From Candidatus Bathyarchaeota archaeon (GTDB taxonomy: Archaea; Thermoproteota; Bathyarchaeia; Bathyarchaeales; Bathyarchaeaceae): a stretch of 8,236 nt of DNA. This document shows, piece by piece, positions 1 to 5,976 of the stretch. Under the pieces are notes generated by a model. That model made no database searches. It saw only the letters and a list, made by a program, of their open reading frames with translations, and was not told where the DNA came from. The stretch is from NCBI GenBank assembly GCA_026014605.1, contig JAOZIC010000058.1, positions 3,121-11,356 of the forward strand. The letters run 5' to 3'. Each line of letters begins with the position of its first letter. Position 1 is the first letter of the stretch. Both the position numbers and the translations under genes were made by a program.

Positions 1-1059
1 TTTCTCCTGCTCAGAGGAGTCACGTTTCGCGGCAACTGCTAGTGCCTCGTCTAACGCATCCAAAGTGTTGTAAAGTCTACCCAAACTGGACTCCGCACCC
101 TGCAGACGTTCGTCAGTGAAGTCGATTTCGCTACGGTAATGTGTGGACATTACGAAGAGTCTTATAGCCTCTGCAGAATATTTTTTCAGGGCTTCGCGCA
201 CGGTTATGTAGTTGCCTAACGATTTTGCCATCTTTTCGCCGTTAATTTTCAGAAAACCAGTATGCAACCAATACTGAACAAACGGTTTAACACCAGTAAT
301 AGCCTCACTCTGCGCAATTTCGTTTTCGTGGTGCGGAAAAATCAGGTCGCGTGCACCGCCGTGGATGTCAAACTGGTTTCCAAGATACTTCAAACCCATA
401 ATCGCACATTCAATGTGCCAACCTGGAAAACCGTTCCCCCATGGACTCCACCACTGCAAAGCAGTATCAGGTTCTGCGCGTTTCCATAACGCAAAGTCTT
501 TGGGGTTTTTCTTGTCTTGGTGCACCTCAAACCGTGAACCTTCAAGCATCTCATCAACTTTGATTTTTGAAAGCTTGCCGTAATCATCTAATTTAGACAC
601 ATCAAAGAACACATTACCGTCCACTTCATACGCGAACCCTTTCTGGATCAACTTCTGGATAGAATCAATCATGTCAAGCAGGTGCCCCGTAGCACGCGGA
701 GAAATATCCGGACGTTTTACGCCCAAGGCGTCAAGGTCTTTGAAATATTCACGCATGTAATATTCTACAAGCTGCATGGGTTCGACTTTTCGTTCTATTG
801 CACGTTTTGAGATTTTGTCCTCAGCCGTATCTGTTGTCAGATGCCCAACATCGGTGATATTTTGCACATAAAACACAGAGTACCCCTTATACTCCAGCCA
901 GCGGACAATAACATCAAACGCGATGTATGTTCTGGCGTGGCCTAAATGTGCCCAATCGTAAACTGTGGGTCCACAAACATACAAACCCACCTGTTTTTCG
1001 TGTAGCGGCTTGAATTCTTCTAGTTGTCCACTCATTGTGTTAAAAACGCGCAAAACCAT
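1..1059 (-). CDS. cysS: Cysteinyl-tRNA synthetase, C-terminus cut by window edge
   Basis: Class I aminoacyl-tRNA synthetase that joins cysteine to tRNA-Cys using ATP in the cytoplasm. I translated the minus strand: 353 codons are present of the roughly 460-480 usual for the family, so the anticodon-binding end lies outside the window. The HIGH motif is HLGH (residues 38-41) and the KMSKS loop reads KMAKS (276-280). The zinc ligands match the E. coli set in kind and spacing: Cys29, Cys218, His243 and Glu247. The segments LYVCGPTVYDWAHLGHART, GWHIECAIMG and FPHHENEIAQSEA are diagnostic. The start is the ATG at 1059, not the in-frame ATG at 1035: it restores the usual N-terminal 'LRVFNT' strand and has GGTGAT 5 nt upstream. 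The gene is divergent from the acidic protein at 1276. Identification is very secure; the start is fairly secure. Confidence 0.97.
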   Translation of the reverse strand, partial: MVLRVFNTMSGQLEEFKPLHEKQVGLYVCGPTVYDWAHLGHARTYIAFDVIVRWLEYKGYSVFYVQNITDVGHLTTDTAEDKISKRAIERKVEPMQLVEYYMREYFKDLDALGVKRPDISPRATGHLLDMIDSIQKLIQKGFAYEVDGNVFFDVSKLDDYGKLSKIKVDEMLEGSRFEVHQDKKNPKDFALWKRAEPDTALQWWSPWGNGFPGWHIECAIMGLKYLGNQFDIHGGARDLIFPHHENEIAQSEAITGVKPFVQYWLHTGFLKINGEKMAKSLGNYITVREALKKYSAEAIRLFVMSTHYRSEIDFTDERLQGAESSLGRLYNTLDALDEALAVAAKRDSSEQEK

Positions 1060-1064
1060 ACATA

Positions 1065-1070
1065 ATCACC
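1065..1070 (-). promoter_or_regulatory. Ribosome binding site deciding the cysS start
   Basis: On the minus strand this reads GGTGAT, matching the archaeal anti-Shine-Dalgarno end of 16S rRNA. It lies 5 nt before the ATG at 1059 and would be too far from the ATG at 1035, so it supports the longer protein. Confidence 0.65.
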
Positions 1071-1130
1071 GTAAACAAAACTTGAATTATTTTGATTGTG
1101 AACCTCAAACAAACTTAGACCCCCCACGAT

Positions 1131-1141
1131 TTAAATTTATA
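1131..1141 (-). promoter_or_regulatory. Candidate TATA box for cysS
   Basis: The minus strand reads TATAAATTTAA here, about 75 nt before the cysS ATG. A start site about 25 nt downstream would give a leader near 50 nt. The call rests only on AT-rich consensus and position, and no transcript data are available. Confidence 0.4.
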
Positions 1142-1218
1142 CAAAAACAAGCACCAGCAATACCAACCATATACAAGTTCTTCAAAAAATTTCGTGTCTA
1201 GATTTTGAATTCATTAAA

Positions 1219-1227
1219 CCTATATAC
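1219..1227 (+). promoter_or_regulatory. Candidate TATA box for the acidic protein gene
   Basis: The plus strand reads CCTATATAC about 50 nt ahead of the TTG start at 1276. A transcription start 25 nt downstream would leave a leader of about 25-30 nt. Together with the cysS box on the other strand, it fills most of the 216-bp divergent gap (1060-1275), where I see nothing else. Confidence 0.45.
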
Positions 1228-1275
1228 CCAAAACAAAGCAAGAGGTTAATCGAGAAAAGTCAAGAAGCGATCAGA

Positions 1276-1986
1276 TTGTTGGAAGAAACAGTAGAGATCA
1301 TTTGTCCTAACCCAAAATGTCAAAGGAAAATCAAAGAGCCCATACTCTTGACTGTGTTGTCTGTTAGCCCCAGAAAGGAGTATGAAGCATGTCCCTACTG
1401 TTTTGTTCGCTTAGACAAAGAGATTACACCAGAAGACGAAGACACAGAGTTTGAAACTGAATACGAAGAAGTCGAGGATGAAGAAGAAATGGAAAGTTCA
1501 TCCACAGAAACAACTACACAAAAAAGCAAATCTGCGGGTCCAAGCTTTCTTGACAGAGTGAAAGCACTAATTCCTAATGCTAACGGCACCCAAAAGAAAG
1601 AAACAGCAGAAATCGATGATACAGAAGAAGCAGAGGAACTGGACGAAGAAGAGGAAGAGATGACAGCAGAGGAGCAAGAAACTGAAGAGCTAGATGACGA
1701 ATACGAAGACGAAGAAAACGAAGAAGACGACGAAGAAGATGAAGAACCAGAAGAGGAACAGGACGAGGAATACGAAGAGGACGATGAAGAAGACGCTGTT
1801 GAAGCTGAAACTGAGCAAGAAGAAACAGAAGCAAAACCAGAAAAAGAAACAAAAACAACAGCAGATGGTGAATGCCCAGAAAGCTTTGGGTACCTTGCTA
1901 ACCGACCAAAAGATGCTCCTATTCCGTCAGGATGCTTGATGTGCCCGAGAATGGTTGACTGCATGTTAAAGGTTGAAGACGACTAG
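1276..1986 (+). CDS. Acidic protein with N-terminal zinc-ribbon-like and C-terminal four-cysteine motifs
   Basis: A 236-residue protein of unknown function in three parts. Residues 8-50 hold C10-x4-C15 and C39-x2-C42, which look like a zinc ribbon. Residues 51-195 are almost continuous Asp/Glu, broken by a short amphipathic stretch, PSFLDRVKALIPNANG, near residues 88-103. Residues 198-236 hold C200-x19-C220-x2-C223-x5-C229 around FGYLANRPKDAPIPSGC, a compact motif I associate with small archaeal metal-binding tails, though I cannot name the family. There is no signal peptide or membrane helix, so it should be cytoplasmic. The start is TTG: no ATG or GTG lies in frame between 1201 and 1276, and only a weak GCGATC precedes it. 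Its TAG stop interlocks with that of the convergent gene. Metal binding is inferred. The acidic linker could interact with nucleic-acid-binding proteins. Confidence 0.8.
   Translation: MLEETVEIICPNPKCQRKIKEPILLTVLSVSPRKEYEACPYCFVRLDKEITPEDEDTEFETEYEEVEDEEEMESSSTETTTQKSKSAGPSFLDRVKALIPNANGTQKKETAEIDDTEEAEELDEEEEEMTAEEQETEELDDEYEDEENEEDDEEDEEPEEEQDEEYEEDDEEDAVEAETEQEETEAKPEKETKTTADGECPESFGYLANRPKDAPIPSGCLMCPRMVDCMLKVEDD
1616..1803 (+). repeat. Low-complexity GAA/GAC codon tract
   Basis: A purine-rich stretch of near-repeating GAAGAA/GAC/GAT units inside the acidic protein gene. It encodes runs such as EEDDEEDEEPEEEQDEE. The units are imperfect, so it is coding low complexity rather than a clean microsatellite. 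It produces long serine-rich and leucine/arginine-rich open frames on other frames that are not genes. Confidence 0.7.
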
Positions 1987-2366
1987 AAAGGAACTATGTA
2001 AAGTGTGTTGTCTTCTTTTTTGCCTTTAGTTAATTCTAGATGTCGCAGTATCGCTACCTGATTTTCTAGTTCTCTTGGGGATAAACCAAATTTGTTGCAT
2101 AGTTCTTTTGGAGTAGCCTTGCCTTTGGTTTTGATATAGTCATAGATTGCTTTTTGTTGTTCGTTCAGCCGCTCTTCAGCTTGTGGTCCGCCTTCTGCTT
2201 CGAACCGTTTCGCAGAATAAACCGCCAACGGGTTACATGCTTTTACTGGGCTACTTTCTTCAAGGTAGCAGTCATCACATAGTATAAGCCCGTTCACGTT
2301 GTATTGGTCATCGCTTGAAACTTTGCATCCGCAACGTTGGCAGCTAGTTTTTTGGTTTTCGGTCAA
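1983..2366 (-). CDS. Zinc-ribbon / winged-helix protein, putative transcriptional regulator
   Basis: A 127-residue protein. The N-terminal zinc ribbon has C9-x2-C12 and C30-x2-C33 (CQRC...LCDDCY). A connector with the conserved-looking CNPLAVYSAKR (44-54) follows. Residues about 70-127 form a winged helix, with the predicted recognition region around TPKELCNKFGLSPRELENQ and a final hairpin ending LYIVPF. Proteins of this layout are common in methanogens and other archaea and are usually left as uncharacterised or as DNA-binding regulators; the target is unknown. The start is TTG at 2366: an in-frame stop at 2373-2375 closes the frame just upstream, and GGAGATG sits 7 nt before it. It is divergent from the beta-CASP gene and convergent with, and overlapping, the acidic protein gene. 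The fold is confident; the regulatory role is inferred. Confidence 0.88.
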   Translation of the reverse strand: MTENQKTSCQRCGCKVSSDDQYNVNGLILCDDCYLEESSPVKACNPLAVYSAKRFEAEGGPQAEERLNEQQKAIYDYIKTKGKATPKELCNKFGLSPRELENQVAILRHLELTKGKKEDNTLYIVPF

Positions 2367-2373
2367 AGTGTTT

Positions 2374-2380
2374 CATCTCC
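2374..2380 (-). promoter_or_regulatory. Strong ribosome binding site confirming a TTG start
   Basis: The minus strand reads GGAGATG, 7 nt before the TTG at 2366. The ATG contained in this motif is out of frame with the gene, so TTG is the only workable start. Confidence 0.7.
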
Positions 2381-2541
2381 TGTGCAAACTTTTTTTGGAA
2401 AAAGGTGCTGGTTCAAGGTTTAGCCTCAAAAGTTGTTTCTCAAAACATCTTAAAAGTATTACTGCTATAGACAGTAGTAGTACTAAACGTCGGAGTGATA
2501 ACTGTTGATTAAACAAACAAATAAACATTCTGGAAAACTAG

Positions 2542-2572
2542 AATTGTTTAATAGAGCCTAAAAGAAACAATT
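2542..2572. promoter_or_regulatory. Inverted repeat upstream of the beta-CASP gene
   Basis: AATTGTTT (2542-2549) and AAACAATT (2565-2572) are perfect 8-bp arms around a 15-nt spacer, ending 29 nt before the ATG at 2602. The left arm overlaps a TATA-like TTTAATAG (2547-2554). It could be an operator, or a hairpin followed by T5. The DNA is AT-rich, so chance is a real alternative. The rest of the 235-bp gap (2367-2601) shows only AT-rich promoter-like sequence. Confidence 0.35.
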
Positions 2573-2601
2573 TTTGTCAACAAACCGTTCGAGGCACAGG
2601 C

Positions 2602-3603
2602 ATGCAACACAAAGCAAACGTAACAAAAACCGGTGCAGTCCTTTTAGGAAAACACGTAGCATGCGACGCCCACGACGATAACAGACCAATACGCATTATA
2701 ACCCACGCACACGCCGACCACATGGTCGGAGTAGGAAAAAGCCTCAAAAACTGCGAAGCCACGGTGATGACACCCGCCACCAAAGACTTAATCGACGCCC
2801 TGAAGGGTCCGCGGTGGCTGTCAAGAGGTCCCGTAAAAACATTAGATTACGGCGAAGAATTCACCTACGAAGATGAAACGTTAACACTTCATTATGCAGA
2901 CCACATCTTGGGAACAGCCCAAGCACTTGTGGAAGACAAAGACCAAACAAGAATCTTGTACACCAGCGATTTCAGGTACTCAAAAACGCCTCTGGTGGAA
3001 ACAGACATACTGGTCATGGAAGCAACCTACGGCGACCCAATCAGGGTACGACCATTTAGCATGATGGTTGAGGGCATGCTGATTTCTTTGGTGGAACAGG
3101 GACTGAAAAATGGTCCTGTCTACGTTTTTGGGTATCACGGAAAACTCCAAAAGATGATGCGAATTCTGTATGAGGCAAAAATCAAAACTCCGTTTATTGT
3201 TCCAGAAAAAATCTTCAACGTTTCCAAAGTGTGTGAAAATCATGGAATGAAACTGGGCAAACAGTTGCTCAGATATGACGAAGAAGAAGCCCAGACAATA
3301 CTTAACAAAAACGACCCCAGCGTAGTTTTTTACCATTCATACTCCAGAAAAAGAATAGAAGGTGACGCCCTGCGAATTCACGCAAGCGGTTGGGAGTTTA
3401 GAAAACCCTGCCGACGAGTAGGCGCAAAAGAGTACGTTGTTGCGTTAAGCGACCACTCTGACTTTAACGAACTGCTCGAATACGTTGAAAGGTGCAACCC
3501 AAAAATGGTAATAACCGACAAGCACCGCTCAGAAGCGGCTGGAATCTTTGCAAAAGAAATAGAAAAAAGGCTGAAAATACCATCCCGAGCTGCACCGAAC
3601 TAA
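2602..3603 (+). CDS. Metallo-beta-lactamase fold, beta-CASP nuclease-like protein
   Basis: A 333-residue putative metal-dependent nuclease of the CPSF73/SNM1 superfamily, cytoplasmic. Metal-site motifs are complete: Asp22 (motif 1), HAHADH at 35-40 (motif 2), His101 in ADHILGTAQ (motif 3) and Asp123 in YTSDF (motif 4). Beta-CASP motif A is Glu140 (MEATYGDP) and motif B is His285 (SDHSD). Motif C is unclear: where RNA-acting members have VHGE, this protein has ITDKHRSEAA, with His308 one position later than expected. The insert between motifs A and B is about 145 residues, and there are no KH domains, so it is not the archaeal CPSF-type or an RNase J. Whether it acts on DNA (SNM1 or ligase-associated exonuclease-like) or RNA cannot be settled. 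The start is ATG with GAGG 7 nt upstream. It ends 5 nt from the convergent beta-helix gene. Confidence 0.9.
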   Translation: MQHKANVTKTGAVLLGKHVACDAHDDNRPIRIITHAHADHMVGVGKSLKNCEATVMTPATKDLIDALKGPRWLSRGPVKTLDYGEEFTYEDETLTLHYADHILGTAQALVEDKDQTRILYTSDFRYSKTPLVETDILVMEATYGDPIRVRPFSMMVEGMLISLVEQGLKNGPVYVFGYHGKLQKMMRILYEAKIKTPFIVPEKIFNVSKVCENHGMKLGKQLLRYDEEEAQTILNKNDPSVVFYHSYSRKRIEGDALRIHASGWEFRKPCRRVGAKEYVVALSDHSDFNELLEYVERCNPKMVITDKHRSEAAGIFAKEIEKRLKIPSRAAPN

Positions 3604-3608
3604 AACGG

Positions 3609-4658
3609 TCAGATTGAAGTTTTTGTAACCGATTTGTTGACAGATTTACGGTTATACAACGTTAAGAAAGCTCCAAGCGCCACAACTACAGCAAGTATTA
3701 ATGTCCACGACGAGATTTCAGGAATTGAAACTACATCAACTTTTTCCACAAGCGGCAAAGTATCCTGATTGTTTTCGTCGATAACGAATGGTGTATCACC
3801 AATCCCATCTCCGTTTCCATCAATGCCGTCGTAGTCGTCCCAATAGTTACCATGAGTTCCATTAGTCCAAGTGGCGATAAGTTGTTGGCCAAACTCATAA
3901 AGCAGGTTCGTATTGTTAACAAAATTGTTGAGGAAAAAAGTGTTACCAGGCTCAGCAGATATGTTAACTGCATAAGTGTTGTTTGCAATGGTGTTTTCAA
4001 AAATAACGTTATCATAACCATAAAGAACAACACCTGCTCCAGTGTTATTTGCTATTGTGTTGCCAGAAACGCTGTTTTGTGAGGCTTGAAGGTTAACACC
4101 ATTAGCATCATTATTCGTTATCAGGTTACCTGAAACGTTCCCCTGATAACCAAATAAAAGCAAACAAGACCCGTAGTTGTTTGTAAACTTGTTTTCTAGA
4201 AAAGTGTTATACATACAATCGCCTACGGGGGTCACCATTACTACTGAACCCATAAAGCCTCCATTGTCTTTGAAGGAGTTTCGAAAAACTGTATTAGAAG
4301 AAGAGCTGCTGATGTAAATTGCAGTTGTGAAATTGTGGATGTTTGTGTTTTGGACAGTGACGTTATCTACGCCATCTATTTCAAACCCGTAGCCTTCTCC
4401 TGAGCCCTGAAGGGTGTAGTTGTTTCCATCAATTGTTATGTCGTTTGTTTCCACTATGATGTGGTCAAAAATGTCCGCAGTAAAGGTGTACAAATCTCCA
4501 GTTCGAACAATTGACGCGGTTGATGGGTCTACTGTTCCGTCTGCTCTGATGTAAATAATTTCTCCTTGAGCATTAACTATGTTTACAGTTAATGAAGATA
4601 TCAAAATGGTCGACATGACCAAAAACAAAAATTTTCCAAAAGAGTTACTGATTTTCAA
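3609..4658 (-). CDS. NosD-like parallel beta-helix surface protein with C-terminal anchor (copy 1)
   Basis: A predicted exported protein of 349 residues. The signal peptide is residues 1-30, with cleavage predicted after VNA (A30|Q31). Next come IYIRADGTVDPSTASIV and an 'IDGNNYTLQG' segment, then about six to eight rungs of roughly 22 residues (NxIxxNxxGV type) forming a right-handed beta-helix. After these lie NGTHGNYWDDY and a calcium-loop-like DGIDGNGDGIGD (277-288). The C-terminus is IPEISSW (312-318), a hydrophobic helix and a basic tail, resembling an archaeal PEF-type sorting signal. NosD/CASH-domain proteins bind carbohydrates or, in NosD, take part in copper-site assembly; no copper role is visible here. 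The start is TTG at 4658, with GGGGGAG 8 nt upstream; the TTG at 4664 is only 2 nt from it. It lies downstream of and parallel to its paralogue. Confidence 0.9.
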   Translation of the reverse strand: MKISNSFGKFLFLVMSTILISSLTVNIVNAQGEIIYIRADGTVDPSTASIVRTGDLYTFTADIFDHIIVETNDITIDGNNYTLQGSGEGYGFEIDGVDNVTVQNTNIHNFTTAIYISSSSSNTVFRNSFKDNGGFMGSVVMVTPVGDCMYNTFLENKFTNNYGSCLLLFGYQGNVSGNLITNNDANGVNLQASQNSVSGNTIANNTGAGVVLYGYDNVIFENTIANNTYAVNISAEPGNTFFLNNFVNNTNLLYEFGQQLIATWTNGTHGNYWDDYDGIDGNGDGIGDTPFVIDENNQDTLPLVEKVDVVSIPEISSWTLILAVVVALGAFLTLYNRKSVNKSVTKTSI

Positions 4659-4666
4659 CTTCAATG

Positions 4667-4673
4667 CTCCCCC
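4667..4673 (-). promoter_or_regulatory. Ribosome binding site for beta-helix copy 1
   Basis: The minus strand reads GGGGGAG. The spacing is 8 nt to the TTG at 4658 and 2 nt to the TTG at 4664, favouring 4658. That choice also puts the signal-peptide cleavage at residue 30, as in the paralogue. Confidence 0.6.
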
Positions 4674-4698
4674 TTTAATCAGTTAACAATTAATTCAC

Positions 4699-4710
4699 AT
4701 TATAAATAAA
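4699..4710 (-). promoter_or_regulatory. Candidate TATA box for beta-helix copy 1
   Basis: The minus strand reads TTTATTTATAAT in an AT-rich stretch. A start site about 25 nt downstream, near 4680, gives a leader of about 20 nt. It suggests this copy has its own promoter rather than depending only on read-through from the upstream paralogue. Confidence 0.45.
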
Positions 4711-4742
4711 ATATTTTTTCCTGATAACATACATAAAACCCT

Positions 4743-4764
4743 GAACAAGAACAAACAAAAAGAG
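4743..4764 (-). terminator. T-rich tract after beta-helix copy 2
   Basis: On the minus strand, 40-60 nt beyond the stop of copy 2, the sequence is CTCTTTTTGTTTGTTCTTGT. Archaeal intrinsic termination needs little more than a U-rich tract, so this could end the copy 2 transcript before the copy 1 promoter. No stem is evident. Confidence 0.4.
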
Positions 4765-4804
4765 TGGCACTTAAAGAACCGCAGGCTTGAAATGTTTGTG
4801 CACA

Positions 4805-5830
4805 CTATTTGTTGCTACTTTTTCGGTTGTACAAAGTTATCGTAACAGTAAGCACAGCAAACACCGTTAACACCAGCATCCACGACGAAACCTCAGGAAT
4901 TGCAATAACAACAACTTCTTCCGCAAGCGGGTAGTTGTCTTGGTTATTTGAGTCTATAATGTAGGGAGTTTCGCCTATGCCATCACCGTCAACGTCTATG
5001 CCAGTGTAGTCGCTCCAGTAGTTTCCATGTGTACCGTTATCCCAACGGTTAATCGAAGAGCCAAAACCAGAAACCAACTGTGTGTTGTCAACGAAATTAT
5101 TAAGATAAAACAGGTTGTTATACCCAGAAAGCACAAGCCCATAGGTGTTGTTTGCTATTGTGTTTTCAGTAATTACGTTATCAGAACCATAACTGAGTAG
5201 CCCAGTTTCAGTGTTGTTTGTGATGGTGTTTCCAAAAACCGTTGCATTAACACCATTTAACCGAATGCCACTTCCAATATTGCGCGTTATCAGATTTCCA
5301 GAAGCATTACCATAGTTTCCAGAAAGAACGATACCGATGCCGTTGTTGTCTGTGATTATGTTTTGTGAAAAAGTGTTGTTTGACGAAGTTGCGGTTGGGG
5401 CTTCATTTATGATTGGAGTGTTTAATCCACCGTTTTCGGTTAGGGTGTTGTTACGGACTGTAATAAAAGACGATTTACGGATGTAAATTGCATTTGAAAA
5501 CCCTTTGATGACCATGTTTTGTATTGTTATGTTGGTTGCTTCGGTTAGGTCAATTCCAGTTCCTAGTCCTGAACCTTGAAGGGTGAATCCGTTTCCGTCG
5601 ATTACTATGTTGTCTGTCCAAACGATAATGTTACCAACAAAGTCTTCAGTTAATGTGTAAAGATCGTCTTCACGCAATAGCGGCGCAGTTGGAGGATTAA
5701 GTGTACCATCACCAAGAATATAAACGGTACTACCTTCCTGCGCATTGACATATTGAATGTTAAATGCTAAACACAAAGTAACCATTAATATAATCACCAA
5801 AAAGAATCCGGAAAACAGTTTGTTTTTCAA
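4805..5830 (-). CDS. NosD-like parallel beta-helix surface protein with C-terminal anchor (copy 2)
   Basis: A paralogue of copy 1, 341 residues from the chosen start. The signal peptide is residues 1-30 (MKNK then a long hydrophobic core), with cleavage after VNA at A30|Q31, the same residue number as in copy 1. It shares the opening module (VYILGDGTLNPPTAPL, IDGNGFTLQGSG), Asn-rich beta-helix rungs such as GNTITNNTETGL and ENTIANNTYGL, and NGTHGNYWSDY. It also has a DGDGIGETPYIID loop and IPEVSSW (311-317), a membrane helix and NRKSSNK. Expected location is the cell surface, anchored or processed at the C-terminus. An upstream GTG (5854) also opens the frame, but it would lie at or before the transcription start implied by the TATA box at 5871, and GGGGG lies 6 nt before the TTG at 5830. 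Surface glycan or matrix binding is inference. Confidence 0.9.
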   Translation of the reverse strand: MKNKLFSGFFLVIILMVTLCLAFNIQYVNAQEGSTVYILGDGTLNPPTAPLLREDDLYTLTEDFVGNIIVWTDNIVIDGNGFTLQGSGLGTGIDLTEATNITIQNMVIKGFSNAIYIRKSSFITVRNNTLTENGGLNTPIINEAPTATSSNNTFSQNIITDNNGIGIVLSGNYGNASGNLITRNIGSGIRLNGVNATVFGNTITNNTETGLLSYGSDNVITENTIANNTYGLVLSGYNNLFYLNNFVDNTQLVSGFGSSINRWDNGTHGNYWSDYTGIDVDGDGIGETPYIIDSNNQDNYPLAEEVVVIAIPEVSSWMLVLTVFAVLTVTITLYNRKSSNK

Positions 5831-5836
5831 CGGCAA

Positions 5837-5841
5837 CCCCC
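5837..5841 (-). promoter_or_regulatory. Ribosome binding site for beta-helix copy 2
   Basis: The minus strand reads GGGGG, 6 nt before the TTG at 5830. It abuts the TTG at 5836 and lies inside the coding frame if the GTG at 5854 were used, so it favours 5830. Confidence 0.5.
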
Positions 5842-5868
5842 AACAAGTAACCACTAAACGCCAACTCC

Positions 5869-5880
5869 AATATATAACTT
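5869..5880 (-). promoter_or_regulatory. TATA box for beta-helix copy 2
   Basis: The minus strand reads AAGTTATATATT, the best TATA-like element in the window. Transcription would begin near 5849, giving a leader of about 20 nt to the TTG at 5830. It argues against the longer GTG start at 5854. Confidence 0.55.
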
Positions 5881-5940
5881 ATTAAACGATTTTGGGTTCA
5901 TCAAATAGACCCGAAAAATGGCAAACTTAACAAAAATTCA

Positions 5941-5956
5941 TTCATCGTACGATGAA
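5941..5956. promoter_or_regulatory. Perfect 16-bp palindrome, candidate operator
   Basis: TTCATCGTACGATGAA is identical to its own reverse complement over all 16 bases. It sits 20 nt before the TTG start at 5977 and about 60 nt upstream of the TATA box of the divergent beta-helix gene. A spacer-free palindrome of this length in a 146-bp gap (5831-5976) is typical of a dimeric regulator's site. No second copy is seen in this window. Confidence 0.5.
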
Positions 5957-5976
5957 ACAGACAGTTTTCCTCACAA

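Noticed and set aside
262..587. Short frames on both strands inside cysS
   Set aside because: The cysS frame is continuous and carries the catalytic and zinc residues across this region.
965..1201. 78-residue plus-strand frame across the cysS start and promoter
   Set aside because: It has no domain-like composition, overlaps the cysS N-terminus antisense and has no ribosome site.
1580..1939. Leu/Arg-rich minus frame (1580-1858) and Lys/Thr-rich plus frame (1694-1939)
   Set aside because: Both are low-complexity shadows of the same acidic tract in shifted frames.
1395..1964. Long serine-rich frame on the minus strand
   Set aside because: It is the antisense of the GAA/GAC-rich acidic coding tract; TTC/TCT/TCG codons give artificial Ser runs. 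The plus-strand frame has cysteine motifs and a proper layout.
2459..2476. Small inverted repeat TACTG...CAGTA in the 2367-2601 gap
   Set aside because: The arms are only 5 bp in AT-rich DNA; no better than chance and not placed at a start site.
3609..4658. Functional NosD copper-site maturation protein
   Set aside because: Only the beta-helix repeats are shared. There is no nos cluster and no copper-binding motif; the opening and anchor modules mark a general archaeal surface protein.
4805..5854. Longer version of beta-helix copy 2 starting at GTG 5854
   Set aside because: The TATA box at 5869-5880 implies transcription starting near 5849, downstream of that GTG. The TTG at 5830 has better spacing and a normal signal peptide.
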